The notes beneath the pieces are model-generated. The model was not told the DNA's origin, did not search any database, and saw nothing but the letters and a program-made list of their open reading frames with translations. A program made the position numbers and the translations under genes. DNA of 64,000 nucleotides from Parathalassolituus penaei (GTDB lineage Bacteria; Pseudomonadota; Gammaproteobacteria; Pseudomonadales; Oceanobacteraceae): contig NZ_JAPNOA010000029.1 in the NCBI RefSeq assembly GCF_026626885.1, positions 124,001-188,000 of the forward strand. Reading direction: 5' to 3'. Shown here in pieces: positions 6,448-15,440 of this stretch; position 1 is the stretch's first letter, and every line of letters starts with the position of its first letter.

Positions 6448-7269
6448 CTATCGGGCCCGATAAATAATACCGGGGAAACACTGCACCATATCAAAGTACT
6501 CACCGAGATTATTCAGACTCTCGGAGGCCCCCAACAGTAAGTACCCTTTGGGATTCAGACAGGCATGCATACGTTTGAGAATGTCGTATTTCAGATCTGC
6601 CGAAAAATAGATCAGCACGTTGCGACAGAAAATAATGTCGAACTTGCCGAGCCCGGAAAAATTCTGCTGCAAATTCTGCGAACGGAATTCCACCCGCGCC
6701 TTGATCTTCTGATCGATCTGCCAGCGATCGCTGTCGAGCTGGTGAAAATAGCTTTTCAGATGCTGGTCGCTCATACCGCGACGGATCGCCAGTTGCTGAT
6801 ACGTGCCTTCACGGGCAATCGCCAGCGAACTGGGCGAAATATCGGTAGCGAGAATCCGCTCACCCGACATCAGAGACCCCATATTACGCTTGCGGTATTC
6901 CTCGATTTCGATACTCAGGGAATAGGGTTCCTGCCCGGTTGAACAGGCCGCCGACCAGATACGCAGTGGACGCCGGGTTGCGGCCATTTCAGGCAACAGG
7001 CGTTCACGAAAAATCCGGTAAGGATGCTCATCCCGAAACCACAGGGTTTCGTTAGTGGTCATGGCATCGATGACTTCTTCCTGCAGCTTGCGGTTGGTTT
7101 CAACCGTACGCAGCAGGTCACTGATGGTTCGCAGAGCATTCTGATCCATCATCCGACGTAAACGGCTGCTGACCAGATACTCCTTACCTTCGCCCAACGT
7201 GATGCCACTGGAGCGTTCCAGCATGTCACGGAAGCGATTGTATTCCTCGGCCGTAATCTTGAGAGTCAT
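6448..7269 (-). CDS. cheR: Chemotaxis protein methyltransferase CheR
   Basis: A 273-residue SAM-dependent methyltransferase that methylates glutamates on chemoreceptors during adaptation. It has the N-terminal helical CheR domain (~1-75), the SAM-binding motif WSAACSTGQEPYSL near residue 105, and FCRNVLIYF near residue 215. It lies 92 bases downstream of cheV on the same strand. In pseudomonads and relatives cheV-cheR is followed by flgBCDE; here it is followed by IS debris and the accessory island, so the flagellar rod/hook operon has been separated from it. Confidence 0.95.
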   Translation of the reverse strand: MTLKITAEEYNRFRDMLERSSGITLGEGKEYLVSSRLRRMMDQNALRTISDLLRTVETNRKLQEEVIDAMTTNETLWFRDEHPYRIFRERLLPEMAATRRPLRIWSAACSTGQEPYSLSIEIEEYRKRNMGSLMSGERILATDISPSSLAIAREGTYQQLAIRRGMSDQHLKSYFHQLDSDRWQIDQKIKARVEFRSQNLQQNFSGLGKFDIIFCRNVLIYFSADLKYDILKRMHACLNPKGYLLLGASESLNNLGEYFDMVQCFPGIIYRAR

Positions 7270-7361
7270 TATGGATTCCGACTACTAATGCATACCACCT
7301 TGTTCAGGTAAACCAAGCAGTGACGATCACCTGGATGACCGTCACTACAAGGGCCTGCGTC

Positions 7362-8285
7362 CTAGAGCGATTCGATTTGTCGCGACACCTGACCCGCAAG
7401 AACATCCGGATCAAATTTGGCGATAAAATCATCAGCTCCCACCTTTTCCACCATGGCTTTGTTAAACACGCCACTTAGTGACGAGTGCAATACCACGTGA
7501 AAACCAGCCATACGGCTATCTGCCCGTATACGGGTAGTCAGCGTATAACCATCCATCTCCGGCATCTCAATATCCGATATCAGCATCATGTATTCGTCCT
7601 GAAGACGACGACCAGAATCTGCGATCGAATAAAGATGCTCCCAGGCCTGTCGGCCATCTTCCAGCGCCACTACCTCAACACCGATATTCTCCAGACAACG
7701 AATAATCTGTTTACGGGCAATCTTGGAATCGTCAACGATGAGCACCTTGTGAGACTGAGCTCGCTTATGAATTTCGGGCGAAATCAGGCCTGCAGAGATC
7801 TCTTCGTTTATTGGCGATACCTCGGCGAGGATTTTCTCCACGTCGATGATTTCCACCAGCTGTTTGTCTACCTGGGTTACTGCTGTGAGATAGTGCTCGC
7901 GACCAGTTCCCTTTGGTGGCGGATGAATATCTTCCCAATTCATATTAATGATGCGCTCAACCCCTGCCACAAGGAAACCCTGGGTTTTGAGGTTGTACTC
8001 GGTGATGATCACAAACGCATTCTTCAGGTCTTTAAGCCCGGTATTCCCCGTGGCCAGACTCATATCCATAATCGGGATTGTCCCCGAACGGATATGCGCC
8101 ACCCCCCGAACAACCGGATTGCTGCCTGGCAAGATCGTCATCTTCGGGCACTGGAGAACCTCCTTCACCTTGAAGACGTTGATACCGTAGATCTGCTGCC
8201 CGTTCACACGGAACAGCAACAGCTCCAGACGGTTCTCGCCGACCAGCTGCGTTCGCTGATTTACCGCATCCAACACACCGGCCAT
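7362..8285 (-). CDS. cheV: Chemotaxis coupling protein CheV (CheW-REC fusion)
   Basis: A 307-residue protein with an N-terminal CheW domain (starting MAGVLDAVNQRTQLVGENRL) that couples receptors to CheA, and a C-terminal receiver domain with the phosphorylatable Asp in LISDIEMPEMDGY. I use the ATG at 8285, which matches the family's normal N-terminus and has CAGGAG six bases upstream; a longer frame beginning ten residues earlier has no such support. It is transcribed away from flgA, with cheR behind it. Confidence 0.95.
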   Translation of the reverse strand: MAGVLDAVNQRTQLVGENRLELLLFRVNGQQIYGINVFKVKEVLQCPKMTILPGSNPVVRGVAHIRSGTIPIMDMSLATGNTGLKDLKNAFVIITEYNLKTQGFLVAGVERIINMNWEDIHPPPKGTGREHYLTAVTQVDKQLVEIIDVEKILAEVSPINEEISAGLISPEIHKRAQSHKVLIVDDSKIARKQIIRCLENIGVEVVALEDGRQAWEHLYSIADSGRRLQDEYMMLISDIEMPEMDGYTLTTRIRADSRMAGFHVVLHSSLSGVFNKAMVEKVGADDFIAKFDPDVLAGQVSRQIESL

Positions 8286-8307
8286 AACAAACTCCTGCTG
8301 ATTGACC

Positions 8308-8323
8308 CGGCACAACCTTTGCT
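8308..8323 (+). promoter_or_regulatory. Sigma-54 (RpoN) promoter upstream of flgA
   Basis: CGGCACAACCTTTGCT matches the -24/-12 consensus (TGGCAC-N5-TTGCA) with GG and GC at the correct spacing. It points towards flgA, whose ATG is 93 bases downstream. RpoN control of early flagellar genes through FleQ-type activators is usual in polar-flagellated gammaproteobacteria. Confidence 0.55.
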
Positions 8324-8415
8324 CGATACCCTTATGAGACCTGCAAAAGCCAACTGATCGCCAGAATCATGACGTTCAACATCAGTCTGATAAGAGCATA
8401 GTAGAGAACCCGAAC

Positions 8416-9117
8416 ATGCACAGGACAAATGCACGGAAATTTTCAGTACTGCTGATTGGCCTGCCCGCCAGCCTGTTACTGGTGCTCGCCAACGCCCATG
8501 CCGACTGGCAGGAGGACATTCGTCAACAGTTACTGAGCGACTGGGCCAACATCACCGGACCCGACACAGATGCCAATATCAGCTTCCCCGGCGTCAGTAA
8601 TCAGTTAAGCCTGCCCGACTGCCGTCAGCCAACCGCCATTAACCTGCTCAAACCGTTACAACCAGGACGCAATAGCATCGAAATTCGCTGCAGCGATCCC
8701 TGGTGGCAACAGAATATCGCTATTCAGTTACACAACTTTCGCAACGTCGCCGTTCTGACGCGCGCCCTGAATAACGGCGAACCCCTGACACCGGAAGCCG
8801 TTAACTGGATACGCCAGGATGTCGGCGAACTTAATCAGGGCTTCTTCACGACCCCGGAAGACATCATCGGACAAACGGCAAAACGCACGCTGCGCGCGGG
8901 AACCGTGCTCAGTCCCGACCAGATCCAACAACCAATGGCGGTGGCTCGTGGAGACAAGGTACGGATTGTGCTTCGAAAAGCTGTTATCCACCTCGAAACC
9001 GATGGCACCGCCCAGCAGGATGGCCGGATTGGTGAACGTATCCGGGTCAGGAACAGCCAGTCCGGCAAAACCGTTAATGCCATCGTGGTCGCTAGTGGTG
9101 AAGTTGAAATTCGCTAA
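8416..9117 (+). CDS. flgA: Flagellar P-ring assembly chaperone FlgA
   Basis: A 233-residue periplasmic protein that helps FlgI assemble into the flagellar P ring. A signal peptide (hydrophobic core ~10-27, cleavage likely after AHA) is followed by the FlgA/SAF region, with features such as LTRALNNGEPLTPEAV, then AKRTLRAGTVLS and RGDKVRIV. It is divergent from cheV-cheR, and flgM-flgN follow on the same strand, the arrangement known from Pseudomonas. Confidence 0.93.
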   Translation: MHRTNARKFSVLLIGLPASLLLVLANAHADWQEDIRQQLLSDWANITGPDTDANISFPGVSNQLSLPDCRQPTAINLLKPLQPGRNSIEIRCSDPWWQQNIAIQLHNFRNVAVLTRALNNGEPLTPEAVNWIRQDVGELNQGFFTTPEDIIGQTAKRTLRAGTVLSPDQIQQPMAVARGDKVRIVLRKAVIHLETDGTAQQDGRIGERIRVRNSQSGKTVNAIVVASGEVEIR

Positions 9118-9185
9118 CCGCTACTAACTCTCAGCGCGCGCGGGTAGCACGAAAAACGATCATCGCAACATTCAGACATTTTCGC

Positions 9186-9212
9186 TAAAGGTCAGCAATA
9201 AATGGCCGATAC
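9186..9212 (+). promoter_or_regulatory. Sigma-28 (FliA) promoter of flgMN
   Basis: TAAAGGTC, an 11-base spacer and GCCGATAC closely match the FliA consensus (TAAAGTTT-N11-GCCGATAA). It lies 46 bases upstream of the flgM ATG at 9259. This gives the classic loop in which FliA drives expression of its own anti-sigma factor. Confidence 0.8.
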
Positions 9213-9258
9213 CAACAAGGCAGGAGTGTAACCTATGCACTGGTTCGGAGATTTCACC

Positions 9259-9573
9259 ATGAACATAAACAAACTGACCGGAGGCGTCGACAACAGCCGC
9301 CCCCGCAAGGAAACCGCAGCGGTCACTACCGACAGCCCGGACAACACCACAACCAGAAGTACAGAGTCTGCTGGCGGTGGTTATAGCGATCAGGTCAAAC
9401 TGAGCGCCAGCAGCAAAAGTATCCAGCAAATTGAAGCCGAGATTGGACAGATGCCGGAAGTGAACGACGCCACCGTTGAACGCATACGTTCCGCCATCGC
9501 CAATGGCGAATACAAGATCGATTATGAAAAGCTGGCAGGAAAAATGCTGGATTTCGAGGGTCGCCTGAACTGA
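9259..9573 (+). CDS. flgM: Anti-sigma-28 factor FlgM
   Basis: A 104-residue protein starting MNINKLTGG, the typical FlgM N-terminus, and ending in the helical sigma-28-binding region (VERIRSAIANGEYKIDYEKLA). It holds FliA inactive until the hook is complete and FlgM is secreted. The ATG at 9259 has CGGAG upstream; an in-frame ATG at 9235 would add eight residues unlike the family. A FliA promoter precedes it and flgN follows 13 bases later. Confidence 0.92.
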   Translation: MNINKLTGGVDNSRPRKETAAVTTDSPDNTTTRSTESAGGGYSDQVKLSASSKSIQQIEAEIGQMPEVNDATVERIRSAIANGEYKIDYEKLAGKMLDFEGRLN

Positions 9574-9586
9574 TAACGGGGCCCTC

Positions 9587-10069
9587 ATGATCACTATCGC
9601 CTTGTCTGACCTCAACCAGCTTGCCAACCTGCTGCTAAATGAACTGGCTCTGGGACGCCTGCTGCAACAGCAGCTTGATCAGGAACGTGAACACCTGCGC
9701 CAACAGGATCTGGTTGCCCTAGAACAGGATTGCCGCCGTAAATCGGCACTGCTCCAGAAAATGAATGGTCTGGCCAACGAACGCCTGACCTGGATGAGTG
9801 AACACCAGCTGCCGCTGGCCGAACACTTCCTGCAACATCCGTCTATTCGCGAAGCGGACAACATTTGCCAACTATGGCAACAACTGGCCACCCAATACCG
9901 CCACAACCGGGCCTGCTCGGAACAAATGAATGAACTGGTACTGACTGCACGCCGCCGCGTACAACAACGACTACGCCTGTTGCGAGGCACACCACAGTCA
10001 ACGCTGATCTACAATTCAAAAGGATCAACCAATAGCCAATCATCATCGCGCGGTTATTTACAGGCCTGA
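9587..10069 (+). CDS. flgN: Flagellar export chaperone FlgN
   Basis: A 160-residue, mostly helical, Gln/Leu-rich protein of the FlgN type. FlgN proteins are cytoplasmic chaperones for the hook-filament junction proteins FlgK and FlgL. The coiled-coil character (long stretches with LLxxELxLGRLLQQQLDQE) and the position directly after flgM support the call; sequence conservation in this family is low. Confidence 0.85.
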   Translation: MITIALSDLNQLANLLLNELALGRLLQQQLDQEREHLRQQDLVALEQDCRRKSALLQKMNGLANERLTWMSEHQLPLAEHFLQHPSIREADNICQLWQQLATQYRHNRACSEQMNELVLTARRRVQQRLRLLRGTPQSTLIYNSKGSTNSQSSSRGYLQA

Positions 10070-10072
10070 TAC

Positions 10073-10813
10073 ATGACAGACAACGAGACTGAACAGCCGG
10101 ATTGCCTGCTGCAATCTCCGGAGGACATCTATGGTGCCCTGCGCAAACTGGTGCTGATGCAAGAGTCTGTGACGGTACAGATCGATGGCAGTGAACAGCA
10201 ATACCATGCCGAACTGGTCAACACCGATTTCCGCAGTCGCAGCTTCTTTATGACCGAAGTGATCCCCGACGACGGCAACCAGCTGATCCGCCAGGGTCAT
10301 CGTTTTCGTATCGATAGTGACCACCAGGGAATTTATATCGGCTTTCGAGCCGACGGCCGTTTGCGTTTCCAGCCGGGTGAACACCAGTATCGTGCCGAGT
10401 TTCCCAGCGAAGTCACCTACCGCCAGCGCCGCAGCTCCTATCGGGTTGAAGTACCCGCCGCGCACCGCCTGCAACTGAGCCTGCCACTGCCAGACCTCGA
10501 CAAACGCCTGTTTGGTCAATTGCTCGATTTGTCTGAAAACGGCTTCAAGGCGCGATTCAGTGGTAATCTGCAATACCAGCTCCAGCCCGGCACGTGTTTT
10601 CCGGGAGCCAGTATCCACTTCAACGAAGATCATCATATGGATTGTGATCTGGAAGCCCGCCACCTGTTGCTGAATGAACATGGCGATACCATGGTGGGAT
10701 TTGTGTTTACGCTGATTTCCAGTGACGCCCAACGCTACATTCGAAAACTGATTACCGACTTCCAGTGGGAAGAACGTGAACGCAAACGTTTGCGCGAAGA
10801 AAACCAGACCTGA
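10073..10813 (+). CDS. ycgR: PilZ-domain cyclic-di-GMP receptor, YcgR-type flagellar brake
   Basis: A 246-residue protein with an N-terminal YcgR domain (~15-115) and a C-terminal PilZ domain (~120-235). The c-di-GMP-binding motifs are present: the Arg-rich RQRRSSYR and DLSENG (the D/NxSxxG motif). Proteins of this layout bind c-di-GMP and slow or bias flagellar rotation. It follows flgN by 3 bases, so it is probably expressed with flgMN from the FliA promoter. Confidence 0.88.
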   Translation: MTDNETEQPDCLLQSPEDIYGALRKLVLMQESVTVQIDGSEQQYHAELVNTDFRSRSFFMTEVIPDDGNQLIRQGHRFRIDSDHQGIYIGFRADGRLRFQPGEHQYRAEFPSEVTYRQRRSSYRVEVPAAHRLQLSLPLPDLDKRLFGQLLDLSENGFKARFSGNLQYQLQPGTCFPGASIHFNEDHHMDCDLEARHLLLNEHGDTMVGFVFTLISSDAQRYIRKLITDFQWEERERKRLREENQT

Positions 10814-10895
10814 CCTGCTACCGGTCAATGCTATAGCGACAATCGGCAAAACGGGCTGACAGCAGCCTCAACAGGCATTACAATCCGCGCCCTGT

Positions 10896-10971
10896 CTCTC
10901 TATAGCTCAACAGGATAGAGCACCCGCCTCCTAAGCGGGCGATCTGGGTTCGAGTCCCGGTGGGGAGGCCA
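10896..10971 (+). tRNA. tRNA-Arg (anticodon CCT)
   Basis: A full cloverleaf can be drawn. The acceptor stem pairs CTCTCTA with TGGGGAG (with G-T pairs). The D stem is GCTC/GAGC. The anticodon stem is CCCGC/GCGGG with loop CTCCTAA, giving anticodon CCT at 10930-10932. The variable loop has 4 bases and the T arm is CTGGG-TTCGAGT-CCCGG. CCA is encoded at 10969-10971. Confidence 0.93.
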
Positions 10972-11339
10972 TATCTTCTTTTTTCCCGTCTTTACTGACC
11001 ACTAAAACCGCTACAAAGCCCATGAATACTGGATTCCATGTACTCCAGTGTTACACGCGGAATGTTTTCATGATCAGCCCATGATTGCACCATTGTCCGC
11101 TACGTCCTGTTATCGGCATGTTCCATTGGTGTGTCTTTTGCTCCGCCTCTAACCCCTGTATTGTGGCGGCACGCTTCTTATCTGATGCTGCATCAGGGAT
11201 CGTTGCAGGCTCAAAAATTCTCTTTACGGCTTTTTTACGCAAATGGCGTGGCTGCCATCTCGAATTTTTACACCCATCCTGACGACAATACCCGAACTGC
11301 TCATCTCCACCCGAGAGCCCACAACAGGAGTGATGTCCA
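10972..11339. other. Intergenic stretch between tRNA-Arg and trkH
   Basis: About 370 bases with no convincing gene. Several overlapping open stretches are present but lack ribosome sites and family resemblance. I looked for an integrase fragment or repeat of the tRNA 3' end and saw none. Confidence 0.4.
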
Positions 11340-12788
11340 GTGTACAAGTTGTTTCGTCCGGTTCTGTTTGTTTGTGGGATCGTCGCATGGGTGATGGCCG
11401 GATTTCTCATTATTCCCGCTCTGTATTCCCTGTACTCAGGTGATCAGGAGCACAACGCGTTTTTTGTCGCTTCCGGAATTGTTGCCGCCTGTGGTGTGGT
11501 GATGATGGCACCGGGTTATGCCCCACCGTTTTCGCTCAATGCCCGTCAGCTGTATTTGTTAACCGGCCTTAGCTGGTTGTCACTTTCGTTTTTCAGCGCC
11601 GCCCCTTTTATGTTGGTCAGCCATCCGATGTCACTGGCGGATGCGGTATTCGAAGCCGTCTCGGGGATTACCACCACTGGTTCAACGGTACTGAATCATC
11701 TGGCACAAACGCCGCCGTCGATTCTGTTGTGGCGCTCGATGCTGCAATGGATTGGCGGTTTTGGTGTGATCGGTATGGCCATCACCATTCTGCCGTTCCT
11801 GCGCGTAGGTGGTATGCGCCTGTTCCAGACCGAGTCTTCAGACTGGTCAGACAAATCCATGCCGCGTTTCCAGGCCATGGCACGGGGTCTGCTGGTGGTG
11901 TATCTGGGCCTGACCATTCTCTGTTCTGCCAGTTATTGGCTGGCTGGTATGACGCCGTTTGATGCCATCAACCATGCCATGGCAACGGTTTCCACTGGTG
12001 GTTTTGCTACAGACGACAGCTCCATGGGGCGTTTCAGCCTCGATATCCTGTGGATCTCAACCTTCTTTATGATTCTCGGCGGCCTGCCATTCACCCTGTA
12101 TATCCGCTTTCTGCACAGCCGCCGTCTGGCGGCCTTGAAAGATGAGCAAGTGGTAGCGTTTCTGGTGATTGTGGTTGGTCTGGTGGCAGCACTGACACTG
12201 CAGCGTATGACCATCAGTGATGAGTCGTTCTACTCAATCCTGACCCACAACGCGTTTAATATCGTTTCGGTGATTACCACGACCGGCTTTGCATCGCAGG
12301 ACTACACCCAGTGGGGTATGTTCGCAGTTGCCATGTTCTTCTTTGTGACCTTTATCGGTGCCTGTTCTGGCTCGACCAGTGGTGGTATGAAGATTTTCCG
12401 CTTCCAGCTGTCGTGGTTGTTCCTGCGCGAACAAATGCAGAAACTGGTGCACCCGAACGGCGTATTCTCAGCCCGTTACAATGGCAAACCGATCACCGAC
12501 GACATCATGGGATCGGCAGTGGCGTTTTCGTTCCTGTTTTTCCTGGTACTGACCGTTACCACTTTTCTGCTGGTGTTGATTGGCCTCGATTTTGTGACCG
12601 CTCTGACCGGTGCCGCCACCGCTCTGACCAACGTCGGCCCGGGTTTGGGGGATGTGATTGGTCCCGCCGGTAACTTCGCAACAGTACCCGACAGCGGCAA
12701 GTGGCTGCTGAGTTTTGCCATGATTCTGGGGCGTCTGGAAATGCTGACCCTGATGGTGCTGTTTACTCCGATTTTCTGGAGAGGTTAA
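11340..12788 (+). CDS. trkH: Potassium uptake protein TrkH/TrkG family
   Basis: A 482-residue polytopic inner-membrane protein that forms the K+ channel of Trk. The four pore-loop filters are visible: TTTGSTV (~residue 110), STGGFA (~217), TTTGFAS (~312) and NVGPGLG (~431). The length fits the family. The start is GTG at 11340, with AGGAG nine bases upstream. A KdpD-like kinase and KdpE-like regulator follow in the same direction with almost no gap, so potassium uptake here seems tied to its own two-component system. No trkA is present in the window; TrkH works with a TrkA-type gating ring encoded elsewhere. Confidence 0.93.
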   Translation: MYKLFRPVLFVCGIVAWVMAGFLIIPALYSLYSGDQEHNAFFVASGIVAACGVVMMAPGYAPPFSLNARQLYLLTGLSWLSLSFFSAAPFMLVSHPMSLADAVFEAVSGITTTGSTVLNHLAQTPPSILLWRSMLQWIGGFGVIGMAITILPFLRVGGMRLFQTESSDWSDKSMPRFQAMARGLLVVYLGLTILCSASYWLAGMTPFDAINHAMATVSTGGFATDDSSMGRFSLDILWISTFFMILGGLPFTLYIRFLHSRRLAALKDEQVVAFLVIVVGLVAALTLQRMTISDESFYSILTHNAFNIVSVITTTGFASQDYTQWGMFAVAMFFFVTFIGACSGSTSGGMKIFRFQLSWLFLREQMQKLVHPNGVFSARYNGKPITDDIMGSAVAFSFLFFLVLTVTTFLLVLIGLDFVTALTGAATALTNVGPGLGDVIGPAGNFATVPDSGKWLLSFAMILGRLEMLTLMVLFTPIFWRG

Positions 12789-12792
12789 GACC

Positions 12793-14235
12793 TTGCCGGT
12801 ACGTGAACCCCGCTCAACCGTCGTACACCAGTGGCTGATTGCGCTTGCCTTGCCACTATTAGTCACACTGATTTGCCAGACCTTTGACCATCTGTTGCCC
12901 GATGCCAGTTTTGCCATGTTTTATCTGGCTGGCGTGTTGCTGACGGCCTTCACTACAGCAACCGGTCCGGCCTTGCTGGCAGCAGTTGTGTCGTTTCTGG
13001 CGTTCAACTTCTTTTTTACCACCCCACGTTACACCCTGTTTATCCTGCACCAGGAGGACGTGCTGACCGCCTCGATTCTGGTGCTGGTTGCCGTGCTCAC
13101 CGGCCACCTCGCCGCTGGATTGCGCCAGAAGGTACAGGTACTGGAAAACAGCATGCACTGGACTCGCCAGCAAATGGCGCTGGCACAAGCTCTGGCAGGC
13201 TGCGTCACCACTCGTGATCTGTTCAACACCTTTGCGGTCCATTCACGTCCCTTGGTCGCTGCCGGTTATTTCCGGATTGAGTCACTGGGTGGTATGACAG
13301 TGGCGTCTCGTGATGGCGCCCCATGTGTGCATCACAGCCACGACCGCATCAGCCTTGCGATTCAGGACAAGGATGGTAATACCGAAGGGTTCAGCCTGGT
13401 GTTCCTGAAACAGCAACCGGACTGGATCATGACCCATCTGGATGCCACTCTGGAGCTGTTACGTCTGGCCCTGAGCCGGGTTCAGCTGCTGGGCAACCTG
13501 CAACAGGAAACCATCATCAAGGAACGCGAGCAGCTGCGTTCGGCGCTGTTATCGTCGATTTCCCATGACCTGCGTACCCCACTGGCCACCATGATCGGCT
13601 CGGTCAGCAGCTTGCGTGATTTACGCGGCAGCCTGACCGCCGAACAACAGGACGAACTGCTGACCAATACCCTGACCGAAGCCCGTCGCCTCGACCGTTA
13701 TATCCAGAAGCTGCTGGATATGACCCGCATAGGCCAGGGCGAGCTGAAGCTGGAACGCGACTGGGCCGGTATCGACGAAATCGTCAGTGTGTCATTGCGC
13801 CGCCTGAAGCCACTGCTGAACGACCAGCATATCGAAACCCATATCGCCGAAGACCTGCCGCTGCTGTACGTACACGCCGCTCTGGTCGAACAGGCGGTGT
13901 TTAACGTCCTCGAAAACGCTGTGCGTTATACCCCATCCGGCAAAAGCATCCGTATTGATGCCCACCAGCAAAACGACAAGCTGCTGATTGATATCACCGA
14001 CTCTGGCCCCGGCATGCCCGAAGAACAGTGGAAACAGGTGTTTGATATGTTTTTCACGCTCGCCCAGGGTGACCATCAGACCGGTGGCACCGGCCTCGGC
14101 CTGACCATTTGCCAGAGTATTCTGGGTGCCCACGGTGGCCAGGCCTCGGTATTGTTCAGTAGCCCGGATACCGGCACCTGTTTCCGTCTGACCTTGCCGC
14201 TGGAGCGTCTGGCTCCGGAAGGGGAAGTAATATGA
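12793..14235 (+). CDS. KdpD-like sensor histidine kinase lacking the KdpD/USP N-terminal domains
   Basis: A 480-residue kinase. It starts directly with the four-helix DUF4118 membrane module (~10-110), then a linker and GAF-like region, a HisKA domain with His258 (SISHDLRTPLATMIGS) and a HATPase domain (NVLENAVRYTP; TGGTGLGL). Full KdpD has another ~400 residues in front, the KdpD ATP-binding and universal-stress-protein domains, which are absent. The start is TTG at 12793, after GGAGAGG. It overlaps the following regulator by 4 bases. Its neighbours suggest that it senses potassium or osmotic state and controls trkH. Confidence 0.88.
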   Translation: MPVREPRSTVVHQWLIALALPLLVTLICQTFDHLLPDASFAMFYLAGVLLTAFTTATGPALLAAVVSFLAFNFFFTTPRYTLFILHQEDVLTASILVLVAVLTGHLAAGLRQKVQVLENSMHWTRQQMALAQALAGCVTTRDLFNTFAVHSRPLVAAGYFRIESLGGMTVASRDGAPCVHHSHDRISLAIQDKDGNTEGFSLVFLKQQPDWIMTHLDATLELLRLALSRVQLLGNLQQETIIKEREQLRSALLSSISHDLRTPLATMIGSVSSLRDLRGSLTAEQQDELLTNTLTEARRLDRYIQKLLDMTRIGQGELKLERDWAGIDEIVSVSLRRLKPLLNDQHIETHIAEDLPLLYVHAALVEQAVFNVLENAVRYTPSGKSIRIDAHQQNDKLLIDITDSGPGMPEEQWKQVFDMFFTLAQGDHQTGGTGLGLTICQSILGAHGGQASVLFSSPDTGTCFRLTLPLERLAPEGEVI

Positions 14236-14915
14236 TCCGTATTCTGGTTATTGATGACGAACCGCAAATCCGGCGCTTTCTGAACATCAGTCTGGAATCC
14301 CAGGGTTATGAAATCATTGAAGCCGATACTGGCCGCGGCGGTATTCAGCTGTCGGCGCTGGAACAACCCGACCTGATTATTCTCGATCTCGGTTTACCCG
14401 ATATGGACGGTCAGGATGTGTTGCGGGAAATCCGCGAGTTCAGTGAAACCCCGGTGATTGTGCTGTCGGTACGTAACAGCGAGCGCGAGAAAGTGCTGGC
14501 ACTGGATAACGGCTGTAACGATTACGTCGAGAAGCCGTTTGGTGTGAAAGAATTGCTGGCGCGCATCCGCGCCGTGCTGCGCACCCGCAGCAGCAACCGC
14601 GAAGCACCAGCAGCCAGCTGGGATGACGGTCATTTGCGGATTGATTTTGTCTCGCGCACGGTCAGCCTCAACGGCGAGCGTATCCGCTTGTCACCACGGG
14701 AATACGAGCTGCTGCTGGAGTTTATCCAGCACCCCGGTCAGATGCTGACCCAGCAATATTTGCTGCGCAAATTCTGGGGTTCTGACCATCTCGATGATTC
14801 ACATTATCTGCGGATCTACATTCGCCAGATTCGCAACAAGATTGGCGATGACCCTACCAGTCCGCGTTATATCGAAACGGAGGCCGGTGTCGGTTACCGG
14901 TTTATTGCAGAATGA
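14232..14915 (+). CDS. KdpE-like response regulator (OmpR family)
   Basis: A 227-residue regulator with a receiver domain (~1-118, phosphoacceptor Asp52 in IILDLGLPDMDG, conserved Lys in VEKPFG) and an OmpR-type winged helix (~130-225, with LSPREYELLLEFIQHPGQ and IRQIRNKIGDDP). It overlaps the kinase gene by ATGA, so the two are coupled. It resembles KdpE, but no kdpFABC genes are present; trkH is the likely target. Confidence 0.9.
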   Translation: MIRILVIDDEPQIRRFLNISLESQGYEIIEADTGRGGIQLSALEQPDLIILDLGLPDMDGQDVLREIREFSETPVIVLSVRNSEREKVLALDNGCNDYVEKPFGVKELLARIRAVLRTRSSNREAPAASWDDGHLRIDFVSRTVSLNGERIRLSPREYELLLEFIQHPGQMLTQQYLLRKFWGSDHLDDSHYLRIYIRQIRNKIGDDPTSPRYIETEAGVGYRFIAE

Positions 14916-14945
14916 TCGAGTTATTTTTCCCGGCAGCCGGTGTTA

Positions 14946-15440
14946 TCAACAGCCACAAGCCGAGTCGTCGTGATGTGCGAGCCATGAACGTACGCTGTCG
15001 GCATCAAGACGTACATCCCAGGAGTTCTCGCGTCTATAAGTGCCTGTCAGGGGATTTCCACCAATATACACAGGACGTTGTTGCAGGCTGGCCGCAGGGA
15101 CGTGAATATGCACCAGGTTTTTCCCATCCAGGGTTATTACCCGGCAAAATGATTGGCACATGATATTGCAGCTGACCCGACCAGGCTCCTGCAAACCTTC
15201 CAGAAATTCCGCAATGACCCGTTCCGGGTAATGAATACCTGCCAGCTCGTAGGTTTCGTCCGCCAACTCCCGCAAGCCTAAAAAGATGTCGCCACCGTCG
15301 GTGTTGGCAAACGCGCTGTAGGTTTCCCAGATATCTTCCGGCAAGGCACCGAGGCCATCGCGGCCCTGCGCCAGTTTGCACTCCACCTCGCGGTTTTCAC
15401 GCAGGGCTCGAATATCCTCAAGCGTTTCAATCAGGGTCAT
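14946..15440 (-). CDS. AlbA_2 (Schlafen-like) domain protein
   Basis: A 164-residue protein consisting almost entirely of one AlbA_2 putative DNA/RNA-binding domain (formerly AAA_4), recognisable from E-x-K-LAQGRDG, FANTDGGDIFLGL and the end VYIGGNPLTGTYRRE. In many proteins this domain is followed by a helicase-like or winged-helix region; here it stands alone. The function is unknown. It converges with the kdpE-like gene, 30 bases away, and has no obvious partner. Confidence 0.75.
   Translation of the reverse strand: MTLIETLEDIRALRENREVECKLAQGRDGLGALPEDIWETYSAFANTDGGDIFLGLRELADETYELAGIHYPERVIAEFLEGLQEPGRVSCNIMCQSFCRVITLDGKNLVHIHVPAASLQQRPVYIGGNPLTGTYRRENSWDVRLDADSVRSWLAHHDDSACGC

Noticed and set aside
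10972-11339. Possible integrase or attachment site after tRNA-Arg
   Set aside because: tRNA genes are common integration sites, but I see no integrase remnant and no repeat of the tRNA 3' end in the gap.
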